A DNA stretch of 64,000 bases, from positions 124,001-188,000 of the forward strand of contig NZ_JAIBOA010000016.1 of NCBI RefSeq assembly GCF_019458805.1, given 5' to 3'. The notes below the pieces were generated by a model. It searched no databases. It saw nothing but the letters and a program-made list of their open reading frames with translations, and was not told the DNA's origin. This stretch comes from Actinomadura parmotrematis. GTDB taxonomy: Bacteria > Actinomycetota > Actinomycetes > Streptosporangiales > Streptosporangiaceae. The position numbers and the translations under genes are program-made. This document shows, piece after piece, positions 25,982 to 34,216 of the stretch (position 1 is the first letter of the stretch; each line of letters starts with the position of its first letter).

Positions 25982-26848
25982 GCCGAACCAGGCGAGGAAC
26001 TCGTCGTGGCCGATCGAGCGGGCCGTCTCGTGCGCCGAGGGGTGCCCGGCGAAGGGGTCGGCGCCGAGGTCGAGCAGCGCCCGCACCACCTCCGGCTCCT
26101 TCTTGAACACCGCGCCCGCGAGGGGGCGCTGGCCCCGGTCGTTCTCGCGTTCGAGGTCGGCGCCCCGCTCGGCGAGCAGCCGGACGGTCGCCGGGTGGCC
26201 GTGGTAGGCGGCGAGCATGAGCAGCGTGTCGCCCATCTCGTTGGTCAGGTTGGCGGGCACCCCGGAGTCCACGTACATCGCGAGCCGCTCGTCCTGCCCG
26301 TCGCGGGCCAGGTCGAACAGCCGGCCGGTGAACTCCTCCAGCTCGGGCTGCGCGCCGCCGAGGGGCCGCGCGCGGCCGGCGGCGTCCTCGTCCGCCCCGT
26401 CCCCGCTGTGCTCGGACAGCTGCGCGCCGAGGGTGTCCGCGCCGTAGCGCAGGTGCTTGACCAGCGCGACGAGCGCGCCCTGCTCGGGGAAGGTGGCGAA
26501 GCGCACGTCGTCGGCCAGCGCCTTCATGATCATGACGCCGCGGCCGGACTCGGCGGCCAGGTCCACCTCGTCCCCGCCCGCCGCGCCGCCCGCGGGCTCG
26601 AACCCCTCGCCGGAGTCGATCACCTTGATCAGGCAGCGCTCGTCCACGATGGTGGCGCGCACGGTGTAGTCGTCGCCCGCCTGCGCGTGCCGGATGACGT
26701 TGGAGCACGCCTCGGTCAGCATGAGCTGGATGTCGTCGCGGATCTCCGCCTCCACACCGAGCGTGCGGAGCGCCGCGTCCAGCAGCCGGCGCACCGCGGG
26801 CACGCTCGTCTCGTCGCGCGGCAGCCGCAGATCCAGGTTCAGCTCCAC
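25958..26848 (-). CDS. HATPase (RsbW-like) - ankyrin repeat fusion protein
   Basis: 296-aa two-domain protein. Residues 1-135 form a GHKL ATPase of the anti-sigma-factor/serine-kinase type (LMLTEACSNVIRHA as the N box, VIDSGEGFEP as the G1 box, ESGRGVMIMKAL as the G2 region). Residues 170-290 hold three or four ankyrin repeats (GDTLLMLAAYHGHPATVRLL, and RPLAGAVFKKEPEVVRALLD). The frame is uninterrupted, so this is a fusion, not two genes. The ankyrin part may bind the sigma or anti-anti-sigma partner. No cognate sigma factor is nearby. Confidence 0.83.
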   Translation of the reverse strand: MELNLDLRLPRDETSVPAVRRLLDAALRTLGVEAEIRDDIQLMLTEACSNVIRHAQAGDDYTVRATIVDERCLIKVIDSGEGFEPAGGAAGGDEVDLAAESGRGVMIMKALADDVRFATFPEQGALVALVKHLRYGADTLGAQLSEHSGDGADEDAAGRARPLGGAQPELEEFTGRLFDLARDGQDERLAMYVDSGVPANLTNEMGDTLLMLAAYHGHPATVRLLAERGADLERENDRGQRPLAGAVFKKEPEVVRALLDLGADPFAGHPSAHETARSIGHDEFLAWFGDPPVTES

Positions 26849-26913
26849 CGGTCCTCCGTTCTCAGGTGCTCCGTCGTCCTACAGATCCCCTGGAGACGGC
26901 GGCCAAACCCCGG

Positions 26914-27468
26914 TCAGGCGGGCCACGCGCCCCGGTCCATGAGGAGGAGGGCGAGCGCGCCGATGTTCCAGGCGTCGTCGGCGCCGCTGTGGTGGCGCCC
27001 TTCCAGGGGCAGGCCGGCGTGCTCCAGCGCGCCCGCCATGCCGAGCCGCCGCTTCATGCCGTGCGCCGCCGAGTAGGCCGCCTTGACGTTCACGTGGACC
27101 CGCCCGAACGGGTAGCGGACGCCGCGGCACTGCCGCTCGAACTGCCTGCGGTCGTAGTCGCCCCAGCTCGCCCACGGCCGGACGCCCGCCGCGTGCTCGC
27201 GCTCCAGCAGCCCGCACGCCTGCTCGAAGGAGACCCCGGTGTCGACCTCCTCCTGGGTGAGCCCGGTCAGCTCGGTGCAGAACGCGCTCACCGCCGACCG
27301 GCGGGGCCGCACCAGGATGCGGTGCCGCTCGGCGCGCTCGCGCGTCCCGGCGTCCACCACGCACAGCCCGATCTCGATGATCTCGCTGGCCTGGCCGGGC
27401 GGCGCCGCGCCGTCCCAGCAGGTCGCCTCGACGTCGACCACGTTGATCAGCTGTCCCACGGCCGGCAC
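26914..27468 (-). CDS. 3'-5' exonuclease, ERI-1/KapD-like DEDDh family
   Basis: 184-aa RNase T/DnaQ-fold exonuclease. It has motif ExoI NVVDVEATCW (Asp/Glu pair), ExoII ASWGDYDRRQFERQC and ExoIII HHSGADDAWNIGAL with the catalytic His and Asp. This arrangement is that of the ERI-1/KapD branch, which trims RNA or DNA 3' ends. The GTG at 27468 overlaps the end of the truncated flavoprotein frame by 22 nt; a second GTG at 27459 is possible. Substrate in this organism is unknown. Confidence 0.83.
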   Translation of the reverse strand: MPAVGQLINVVDVEATCWDGAAPPGQASEIIEIGLCVVDAGTRERAERHRILVRPRRSAVSAFCTELTGLTQEEVDTGVSFEQACGLLEREHAAGVRPWASWGDYDRRQFERQCRGVRYPFGRVHVNVKAAYSAAHGMKRRLGMAGALEHAGLPLEGRHHSGADDAWNIGALALLLMDRGAWPA

Positions 27469-27728
27469 GCTAGCGGCCCGGGACGCCCCGTCACGACCGG
27501 TTTTCCCGCGCCCGTCCCCTCCAGCATCCCGGCGATGTCGAAGCCCGCGAGCTCCTGCCCGGTCGCGGCCATGTGCAGCCGCATCCGCTCGGTGAAGCGC
27601 TCCTCGGCGTTGACGAGGGTGACCCGCACGCCCTCGTTCCGCCGCGTGCGGGCGGCGAGCTGGACCGCCGCCGCCATGCCCGCGTACCCCGCGCCCAGCA
27701 CCAGCACGCGGTGCGCCGTCCCGCTCAT
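27447..27728 (-). pseudogene. Truncated NAD(P)/FAD-dependent oxidoreductase (NDH-2-like N-terminus)
   Basis: 93-aa remnant. It begins with a good Rossmann motif, RVLVLGAGYAGMAAAVQLAA, and continues for about 80 residues in the style of NDH-2-like flavoproteins (ERFTERMRLHMAATGQELAG), then ends abruptly. Complete relatives are near 400 aa, so the NAD-binding and membrane-binding parts are missing. Its ATG overlaps the stop of the EamA gene (ATGA), so the fragment can still be translated. A deletion that joined its 5' end to the exonuclease gene is the simplest reading. Confidence 0.7.
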
Positions 27729-28696
27729 TCGTGACCCGCGCCGTACGTGACGTGCGTCACGTCCCGATCGGCGGCCTCGCGCGGCTCGTCCGCCCGGCGC
27801 GGCTGGGCGCGGGCGACGGCCTGCTGCACCAGCAGCGCGCCGAGCAGGACGACGAGCCCGCCGCCGATCTGCACGGGCGTGAGGGCCTGGCCGAGGACCG
27901 CCCAGGCCAGCAGCGCGGCGGTGACCGCCTCCAGCGACGCGACGGCCGCGCCGACCGCCGACGTCAGCCGCCGCACCGCCGCCATGCCCGTGATGTAGGC
28001 GAGCAGCGTCGCCACGCCGACGAGCAGGCCGAGCGCGAGCAGGTCGCGGCCGTCGAGGGCGTCCCAGGGCAGATCCCAGGGGCGCGCGAGCGGCGTCAGC
28101 ACCGCCGTCGAGCCGATGAGGCCCCAGGCCAGGGCGGTGAGCGGCGCGATCCCGTCGCCGGAGTCCTGGGCGAGCAGGAAGTAGGCGGCGGCGCCGGCGG
28201 CGGTGCCGAGGCCGAACAGCAGGCCGAGCGCGTCGGAGCTGAGGCCGTCCCACACCCGCGTGACGCAGACCAGGCCCGCCATCGTCAGCGCCATCCCGCC
28301 GAGCGCGGCGCGGGGGAGCCGCACCCCGCGCACGAGCCGCACCCACACCGCGACCAGCACCGGCGCGGCGTACTCCAGCAGCGACGCGAGCCCGACCGGC
28401 AGCCGCGCCACGGCGGCGTAGTAGCACGCCTGGACGAGCGCGAACCCGAGCAGCGTGTAGAGGACGACGTACCCGCGCCGCCCGCGCGGCACCCGCAGGC
28501 TCGGCCGGGCGACGGCCAGCAGCACGACGGCGGCGCCGCCGAGCCGCAGCCACACCACCTGCATGGGGGACAGGCCGTCGTCGATGAGCAGCCGGGCGAG
28601 CGGGCCGGACAGGCCGAAGCAGAGGGCCGAGGCGATGCCGATGAGCAGTCCTGCGGGCACGGCGGTTCCTTTCACCGGGGGGTCGGTAACCGCCAT
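27725..28696 (-). CDS. EamA/DMT-superfamily transporter
   Basis: 323-aa membrane protein with ten predicted helices in two EamA repeats (SALCFGLSGPLARLLIDDGL in the first, LTPVQIGGGLVVLLGALLVQ at the end of the second). Such proteins export amino acids or other metabolites. I use the ATG at 28696; a GTG two codons earlier is also possible and no clear ribosome site distinguishes them. It lies 16 nt after the acyltransferase gene, so the two may be co-transcribed. Substrate unknown. Confidence 0.82.
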   Translation of the reverse strand: MAVTDPPVKGTAVPAGLLIGIASALCFGLSGPLARLLIDDGLSPMQVVWLRLGGAAVVLLAVARPSLRVPRGRRGYVVLYTLLGFALVQACYYAAVARLPVGLASLLEYAAPVLVAVWVRLVRGVRLPRAALGGMALTMAGLVCVTRVWDGLSSDALGLLFGLGTAAGAAAYFLLAQDSGDGIAPLTALAWGLIGSTAVLTPLARPWDLPWDALDGRDLLALGLLVGVATLLAYITGMAAVRRLTSAVGAAVASLEAVTAALLAWAVLGQALTPVQIGGGLVVLLGALLVQQAVARAQPRRADEPREAADRDVTHVTYGAGHE

Positions 28697-28712
28697 ACCC
28701 ACTTAGCCGGTG

Positions 28713-29399
28713 TTACACGTCGCGGCGGGGCGCGTAGGCGTCCACGTACTCCTGTCCGGTGAGCGCGCGGATCGCGGCCATCACCTCGTCGGTGATCTCG
28801 CGGGCCTCGCGGCCGGTGCCCGCGCTGCGCCCGCTGGCGGCGGTGAACGCGAGCGGCCGCCCGAACCGGACCTCGATCCGGCCGGGGCGCGGCACCGCCC
28901 GGCCGGGCGGCTGGACGCGGTCGGTGCCGACGATCCCGACGGGCACGACGGTCGCCCCGGTGCGCAGCGCGAGCCGGGCGACGCCGGTGTGGCCCCGGTA
29001 GAGCCGCCCGTCGGGCGACCGCGTCCCCTCGGGGTGCAGGGCGAACACCCCGCCGCGCTCCAGCACCGCCGCCGAGGCGTCCAGGGCCGCCTGCGCGGCG
29101 CGTCCCCCCGACCGGTCGACGGCGATGGCGCCGACGCCCCGGAAGAACGCCGCCTTCGCCCGGCCGGCCGTCCCGGGCTGGGTGAAGTACTCGTGCTTGC
29201 CGAGGAAGAACACCTGGCGCGGCACGACGAGCGGCAGCACGAACGAGTCCACGAACGCCAGGTGGTTGGCGGCCAGGATGACCGGGCCGCGCGCCGGGAC
29301 GCCGTCCCGGCCGCTCACCGCCGGGCGGAACGCGGCGCGCATCGCCGGGCCGAGCAGCACGTGCTTCATCAGCGGGTAGATCAGGCGTTCGGCGTCCAT
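28713..29399 (-). CDS. 1-acyl-sn-glycerol-3-phosphate acyltransferase (PlsC-like)
   Basis: 228-aa LPLAT-family acyltransferase with the catalytic motif NHLAFVD (NHx4D), the acceptor motif ALHPEGTRSP (FPEGTRS type) and VVPVGIVGTD. These enzymes acylate lysophosphatidic acid at the membrane to give phosphatidic acid. It could complete the PlsX/PlsY route encoded in the carotenoid region, but the two loci are 23 kb apart and a housekeeping role is equally likely. The ATG directly follows a short untranslated region after the GPP34 gene. Confidence 0.85.
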   Translation of the reverse strand: MDAERLIYPLMKHVLLGPAMRAAFRPAVSGRDGVPARGPVILAANHLAFVDSFVLPLVVPRQVFFLGKHEYFTQPGTAGRAKAAFFRGVGAIAVDRSGGRAAQAALDASAAVLERGGVFALHPEGTRSPDGRLYRGHTGVARLALRTGATVVPVGIVGTDRVQPPGRAVPRPGRIEVRFGRPLAFTAASGRSAGTGREAREITDEVMAAIRALTGQEYVDAYAPRRDV

Positions 29400-29507
29400 G
29401 ACGCGAACCTAGGAGCCCGCCCGCCCGCGCGCCCCTCGCGCGGCGGACAAAGACCCGGGCGCCGATCTTGTAGGCCGCCGCGCTGGACGGGCGCCCGCGC
29501 CGCCGGA

Positions 29508-30125
29508 TCAGCTCGCCGCGGCGGCCTCCTGCGCCGCGATCGCCTTGCGCAGCGCGGGCGCCGCCGGGCCGCTGCGCGCCGTCAGCTCCTCGATCCGCGC
29601 CTTGTGCTGCCGCCGCTCGCGGCGCGTCAGCACCGTGCGCATGCCGCCCGCCGCCGCGAGCGCGACCGCCGCCGCGTCGTAGCTGTTGACGTGCGCGACG
29701 GGCCGCCCGCGCAGCGCCGACCGCGCGCCGCCCCACAGGCCCTTCACCACGCGCGGGTCCTTCACCGTCACCCGCGTGCAGGGCAGCAGCCCGAACCGGC
29801 GGCCCCGCTCGACGCGGACGTACCCGTCGCGCGCCAGCTCGTCGCGGACGGCGGCGACGATGGCGCCCCGGTCCTTGCGGATCCAGTGCTGCCACCCGCG
29901 CGGACGGCTCGCCGCGATCTGCGCGAGCACCCCGTAGGGGTCGTCGCCGGGCGTGCCGGGCATGGGACGCCGCCCGTCCTCGGCCAGCCGCCCGTCCAGG
30001 TACAGCTCGGTGAGCGCGGCGGCGCGCAGCACCAGGCCGAGGTTGGAGCGGACGATCCGCCCCCGCTTCAGGTCGTAGGCCAGCAGGTACATCCGCGCCG
30101 GCAGCGTCTCGGGCGTGCTCACCAT
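29508..30125 (-). CDS. GPP34 (GOLPH3-like) family phosphoprotein
   Basis: About 205-aa protein with the GPP34 opening MYLLAYDLKRGRIVRSNLGL, followed by VLRAAALTELYLDGRL. In eukaryotes this fold binds phosphatidylinositol-4-phosphate at the Golgi; bacterial copies are frequent in actinomycetes and are not characterised. The ATG at 30125 forms a TGATG junction with the preceding RHH gene; a GTG one codon earlier would make a GTGA overlap. It is the third gene of an SPFH-RHH-GPP34 operon, which suggests a membrane-lipid-associated role. Confidence 0.83.
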   Translation of the reverse strand: MVSTPETLPARMYLLAYDLKRGRIVRSNLGLVLRAAALTELYLDGRLAEDGRRPMPGTPGDDPYGVLAQIAASRPRGWQHWIRKDRGAIVAAVRDELARDGYVRVERGRRFGLLPCTRVTVKDPRVVKGLWGGARSALRGRPVAHVNSYDAAAVALAAAGGMRTVLTRRERRQHKARIEELTARSGPAAPALRKAIAAQEAAAAS

Positions 30126-30340
30126 CACCCCTCCTCGGGGGTCTCGTCGTCCTTGCGCGGCCGGCCCGGCCGCCTCATCCGCCCGGCCGTCCCGGGCATC
30201 CGCCCGGCGTCGGCGAGCGCCCTGCGCAGCAGGTACTCGATCTGGGCGTTGGTGCTGCGCAGCTCGTCGGCCGCCCAGCGGGCCAGCGCGTCGTGCACGG
30301 CGGGGTCGAGCCGCAGCAGGATCTTCTTACGCTCGGCCAC
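30125..30340 (-). CDS. Small ribbon-helix-helix-like protein
   Basis: 71-aa basic protein. Residues 6-45 ([20 protein letters not shown], then [16 protein letters not shown]) match an Arc/MetJ-type ribbon-helix-helix: one beta strand and two helices. The C-terminal tail is charged and probably disordered. It begins 3 nt after the SPFH gene and overlaps GPP34. A 16-bp perfect palindrome in front of the operon is a natural candidate for its binding site, which would make it an autoregulator. Confidence 0.75.
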   Translation of the reverse strand: MAERKKILLRLDPAVHDALARWAADELRSTNAQIEYLLRRALADAGRMPGTAGRMRRPGRPRKDDETPEEG

Positions 30341-30343
30341 GGG

Positions 30344-31267
30344 TCACTGGTAGAGCGTGCCGGTGTTGACGACGGGCTGGGCGTCCCGGTCGGCGCACAG
30401 CACCACGAGCAGGTTGCTGACCATGGACGCCCGGCGCTCCTCGTCCAGCTCCACCACGTGCTCCTCGTCGAGCTTGGCGAGCGCGGCCTGCACCATCCCG
30501 ACGGCGCCGTCGACGATCCGCTGCCGCGCCGCCACCACAGCGCCGGCCTGCTGGCGGCGCAGCATGGCCTGCGCGATCTCCGGCGCGTACGCCAGCCGGG
30601 TGATCCGCGACTCGACGATCCGCACCCCGGCCGCCGCGACCCGCAGCGCCAGCTCCGCCGACAGCTGCCCGGTGATCTCGTCGGCGTTGTCGCGCAGCGA
30701 CGTCCGGTCGCTGGCGTCGTAGGGGAACGCGCCCGCGATGTGCCGGACGGCCGCCTCGGTCTGGAAGGCGACGAACTCCACGAAGTCGTCCACCTCGAAC
30801 GTCGCCCGCGCGGTGTCCTCGACCTGCCAGACCACGACGGCGGAGATCTCGATGGGGTTGCCGTCCAGGTCGTTGACCTTCGCGACACCGGTCTCGTGGT
30901 TGCGGATCCGCGTCGACACCTTCCGCCGGTCGCTGATCGGGTTCACCCACCGCAGCCCGTCGTTGCGGACCGTCCCGGTGTAGCGCCCGAGCACCTGCAG
31001 CACCCGCGCCTCCCCGGGCGCCACCGCCGTCAGCCCCGCCGCGACGACCAGCCCCGCGACCCCGACCAGCACCCCGGCGACCCACCCCGCGACGGCCGCG
31101 CCCCCACCGGCCACGATCCCCGCCGCGACGATCGCGGCGGCCGCCACGACCAGCGCGAACGCCAACCCCAGCATCCCCCACCCGCCGACGTCCCGCCCGG
31201 CCCGCTCGCTCACCGACGGCCGCGGCATCTCCACCCGCGCCGTCCTCTCCACATCCGGATTCCCCAT
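30344..31267 (-). CDS. SPFH/Band-7 domain membrane protein
   Basis: 307-aa protein. Two closely spaced hydrophobic helices (about residues 30-82) are followed by a Band-7 domain ([20 protein letters not shown], then [20 protein letters not shown]) and a coiled C-terminal part. SPFH proteins form large membrane-microdomain assemblies. I chose the ATG at 31267, which has GGGAGG upstream, over the longer frame. It is the first gene of an operon with the RHH-like and GPP34 genes. Confidence 0.86.
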   Translation of the reverse strand: MGNPDVERTARVEMPRPSVSERAGRDVGGWGMLGLAFALVVAAAAIVAAGIVAGGGAAVAGWVAGVLVGVAGLVVAAGLTAVAPGEARVLQVLGRYTGTVRNDGLRWVNPISDRRKVSTRIRNHETGVAKVNDLDGNPIEISAVVVWQVEDTARATFEVDDFVEFVAFQTEAAVRHIAGAFPYDASDRTSLRDNADEITGQLSAELALRVAAAGVRIVESRITRLAYAPEIAQAMLRRQQAGAVVAARQRIVDGAVGMVQAALAKLDEEHVVELDEERRASMVSNLLVVLCADRDAQPVVNTGTLYQ

Positions 31268-31289
31268 GACCCCTCCCAGGCTCACCCCC

Positions 31290-31313
31290 AAGCTAGCAAA
31301 GTGATATCACTTT
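31290..31313 (-). promoter_or_regulatory. Promoter/operator of the SPFH operon
   Basis: A perfect 16-bp palindrome AAAGTGATATCACTTT occupies 31298-31313. Two bases downstream (minus strand) lies TAGCTT (31295-31290), a plausible -10 element of the TAnnnT type. A protein on the palindrome would cover the promoter core. The element is AT-rich within very GC-rich DNA and lies in the 61-bp gap after the HNH gene. The adjacent ribbon-helix-helix protein is the likely repressor (inference). Confidence 0.65.
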
Positions 31314-31328
31314 TACCACCCCACCCCC

Positions 31329-32531
31329 TCAGACCGCCTCGGTGGACAGCCAGAGGCCCGGCTCCAGCGGCAGCCACGCCCCGTGCCGCTCCCGCGCCTC
31401 CGCCCGCAGGACCTCCCGCAGCTCCTCCTTGGTGCGGCCGTGCGTCTTGACGGCGTGGCAGTTCGGGCAGAGCGCCACCATCGCGGCGGGATGGTCGCGT
31501 CCCCACTTCGCCCGGTCGTCCACGTGGTCGACCTCCAGGATCGGCTCGCCCTTCTCGTTGACGTCCTCGGGCTGCCCGGCGCACCGCGGGTTCTCGCACC
31601 GCCCCCCGCACCGCTCCAGCACCGCCGCCCGCGCCTCCGGCGACCGGACGGGCCGCTCCCCGGCGGACCGCTTCACCGTCCGCCTGTCGCGCCCCGCGCG
31701 CTCGCCCTCCTCAACCTTCTCGACGAGCCGCCGGTACTCCTCCCGGGACCGGTCGGAGCCGCCGTCCCCCGCCGGCCCCTCCTCCAAGCCCACGTCGCGG
31801 AGCAGCGCGCCGGTGTCCGCCCCCGCGAAGAAGCGGGCGAGGACGGCGGTGACCGCCCGGTCCCGCACCTGCGCGGACCCGGCGACGGCCTCGTGGACCC
31901 AGCCGGTGAGGCCGCAGAGCGGGTCGTGCTCGTCGAGCCAGCGGAGCCCGACGGCGTCCCCGTGGGCCACCGGCACCTCCTCGAAGCCGTGGCCCGTCAC
32001 CTCCCAGAGCGGCGTGCGGTGCAGGGCCAGGAACGGGTAGTCGGGACGGGGCCGCGACGAGGGCTGCCCGTACTTCTCCATCAGCTCGCGCAACTCGGCC
32101 CTGGCGTGCGACCAGCGCACCAGACGGGGCAGGCGGCGCCTGGCCCGGCCGAACGCCCACAGCAGGACGATCGGCTGGTGGCGGGCCGGGCCGTCCTCGG
32201 TGGACTGGACGCGGAGCCGCTCGATCTGCTCGGCCAGCCGCGCGGCGGGGTCGCCGGGGGCGAGCGTCACCTCGAAGCCGAGCTTGGCCAGCCGCCCGGC
32301 GGCGTGCTTGGCGCCGCCGGAGAACTCCGATGCCTTGAGCGGACGTCCCGCGGCGTACTTGTGCGCGACTCCGGCGATCGGCTTGGTGTCGTACAGGACG
32401 CCCTCATGCACCAGCACGTAGTCGCGCGAGTGGTGAAAACCGTAGGTCTTCCGGAACGCGTCCCGTCCCTCCCGGTCGCATTCGGCGATGGCCTGCAGAA
32501 CGGCGTCTCTGGTGATGTCAGCGAGTCCCAT
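31329..32531 (-). CDS. ScoMcrA-like HNH endonuclease (phosphorothioate/modified-DNA restriction)
   Basis: 400-aa three-part protein. Residues 1-90 match the ScoMcrA N-terminal head (FRKTYGFHHSRDYVLVHEGV, TKPIAGVAHKYA). Residues 115-270 resemble the sulfur-binding domain (QPIVLLWAFGRARRRLPRLV, DYPFLALHRTPLWEV). Residues 300-370 form an HNH nuclease with zinc ligands C312, C317, C355 and C358 and catalytic D335/H336 (EVDHVDD). ScoMcrA is a type IV enzyme that cuts phosphorothioated or methylated DNA; this version is shorter and appears to lack the SRA domain. No dnd genes are in the window. It stands alone, so it probably defends against foreign modified DNA. Confidence 0.8.
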   Translation of the reverse strand: MGLADITRDAVLQAIAECDREGRDAFRKTYGFHHSRDYVLVHEGVLYDTKPIAGVAHKYAAGRPLKASEFSGGAKHAAGRLAKLGFEVTLAPGDPAARLAEQIERLRVQSTEDGPARHQPIVLLWAFGRARRRLPRLVRWSHARAELRELMEKYGQPSSRPRPDYPFLALHRTPLWEVTGHGFEEVPVAHGDAVGLRWLDEHDPLCGLTGWVHEAVAGSAQVRDRAVTAVLARFFAGADTGALLRDVGLEEGPAGDGGSDRSREEYRRLVEKVEEGERAGRDRRTVKRSAGERPVRSPEARAAVLERCGGRCENPRCAGQPEDVNEKGEPILEVDHVDDRAKWGRDHPAAMVALCPNCHAVKTHGRTKEELREVLRAEARERHGAWLPLEPGLWLSTEAV

Positions 32532-32552
32532 TCAGGGAGCATAGACACGCCG

Positions 32553-32576
32553 GAAAGCCCGCCGGGGCGGGCTTTC
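32553..32576 (-). terminator. Terminator after the MFS gene
   Basis: Inverted repeat with 11-nt arms GAAAGCCCGCC / GGCGGGCTTTC and a very short loop, 12 nt after the MFS stop on the minus strand and upstream of the HNH start. It probably ends the BTAD-independent MFS transcript. Confidence 0.75.
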
Positions 32577-32588
32577 GCGCGTGTTGTG

Positions 32589-34148
32589 TCAGCGGGCGGC
32601 GGGCTCGGTCGCGGGGACGTCGTCGGTGTCGGTGTCGGTGTCGGGGAGGAGTTTGGGGACGGAGCGGAGGGTGGCGGCGGCGACGGCGGCGACCAGGAGG
32701 GCGCAGGCGGCGCTGCAGTAGAGGGCGGCGTGCATGCCGTCGACGAAGGCGAGGCGGGCGGCGTGCGCGACCTCGGCCGACAGCCGCGCGGGCAGGGCAG
32801 CGGCGGCCTGGAGGGCGGCGGCGAGGGAGTCGCGGGCGGCCGCGGCGGCGGAGGCGGGCAGGCCGGCCGGCAGGTCGATCGTGGTGCGGTAGACGGCGGT
32901 GAGGACGCTGCCGAGGATCGCGGTGCCAAGGGCGCCGCCGAGCTCGGTGGCGGTCTCGGAGATCGCCGACGCGGCGCCCGAGCGCTGCTTCGGCACCGAG
33001 GCGAGGACGGTGTCGCCGGTGACGGTCATCGCCAGCCCCATGCCGATCCCCGACACCACCATCGACGGCACCATCAGCCCGTAGGCGGTGTCCAGCCCGA
33101 TCAGCGCGTAGGACGCGAACGCCGCCGCCGACAGCACCATCCCGACCGCGACGGTGCGGGCCCGCCCGAGCGCGCCGATGAGCGGCGGGGCGAGCGCGGC
33201 GCCGCCCGCCATCGCGCCGAGGGCGCCGGGCAGCCCGGCGAGACCCGCGATGAGCGGCGACCAGCCGAGGGCGAGCTGGAAGAACAGCGAGAAGATCAGC
33301 GACTGGGCGACGAGGGCGAACATCGCGAACATGTTGGTGACGATCGAGCCGGTGAAGGCCGCCGACCGGAACAGCGCGAGGTCGATCAGCGGGGACGCGG
33401 CGCGGCGCTGCCGCCACACGAACAGCGCGAGGCAGGCGACGCCGGCGGCCGCCGCCGCCCAGACCCGCGCCTCGTCCAGGCCGTGCGCGGCGGCCTCCTT
33501 GATCGCGTAGACGGTGCCGACGACGCCCGCCGCCGACAGCGGCACGCTCACCGGGTCCAGCCGCCCGGGGGCGGGGCTGCGCGACTCGGGCAGCACCAGG
33601 GCGCCCGCGACCACGGCCACCGCCATGATCGGCACGTTGATCAGGAACACCGAGCCCCACCAGAAGTGGTCCAGCAGCGCGCCGCTGAGGACCGGCCCGA
33701 GCCCGACGGCGAGCCCGCCGAGGCCCATGAACAGCCCGACGGCCGCCGTCCGCTCCTTCGGCGTGGTGAACACCCGCCGGATGAGCGACAGCGCCGACGG
33801 CATCAGCGTCGCGCCCGCGACGCCGAGGACGGCGCGGGCGGCGATGAGCAGCTCGGCGGTGCCGGCGTAGGCGGTGGCGGCGGACGCGGCGGCGAACAGC
33901 GCGGCGCCGGTCAGCAGCAGCCGCCGGTGCCCGATCCGGTCGCCGAGGCCGCCCATGGTGATGAGCAGCGCGGCGAGCGCGAAGCCGTAGGCGTCGGACG
34001 TCCACAGGATCTGGGTGGACGTCGGGTGCAGGTCGGCGGCCAGGTGCGGGATCGCCTGGTTCAGCGCGGTGAGGTCGATGTTGGGGACGATCGCGGCGAG
34101 GCCGCAGACGGCGAAGGTGCCCCATTTGCGGGCCGGTGAGTAGCTCAT
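32589..34148 (-). CDS. MFS transporter, DHA2 family
   Basis: 519-aa transporter with about 14 hydrophobic helices. The N-terminus CGLAAIVPNIDLTALNQAIP and the GGLGDRIGHRRLLLTGAALF loop match the DHA2 drug-export family. I chose the ATG at 34148, where the hydrophobic homology begins. It lies 68 nt after the BTAD regulator on the same strand and is followed by a hairpin terminator. It probably exports a toxic compound under the control of the upstream regulator. Confidence 0.86.
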   Translation of the reverse strand: MSYSPARKWGTFAVCGLAAIVPNIDLTALNQAIPHLAADLHPTSTQILWTSDAYGFALAALLITMGGLGDRIGHRRLLLTGAALFAAASAATAYAGTAELLIAARAVLGVAGATLMPSALSLIRRVFTTPKERTAAVGLFMGLGGLAVGLGPVLSGALLDHFWWGSVFLINVPIMAVAVVAGALVLPESRSPAPGRLDPVSVPLSAAGVVGTVYAIKEAAAHGLDEARVWAAAAAGVACLALFVWRQRRAASPLIDLALFRSAAFTGSIVTNMFAMFALVAQSLIFSLFFQLALGWSPLIAGLAGLPGALGAMAGGAALAPPLIGALGRARTVAVGMVLSAAAFASYALIGLDTAYGLMVPSMVVSGIGMGLAMTVTGDTVLASVPKQRSGAASAISETATELGGALGTAILGSVLTAVYRTTIDLPAGLPASAAAAARDSLAAALQAAAALPARLSAEVAHAARLAFVDGMHAALYCSAACALLVAAVAAATLRSVPKLLPDTDTDTDDVPATEPAAR

Positions 34149-34216
34149 GCCGGAAGGTTCGCCGGGCCCGCTGACCGTCCCCGCACCGTTCGCTGACGGC
34201 GCCGCACCCGCGGCCG

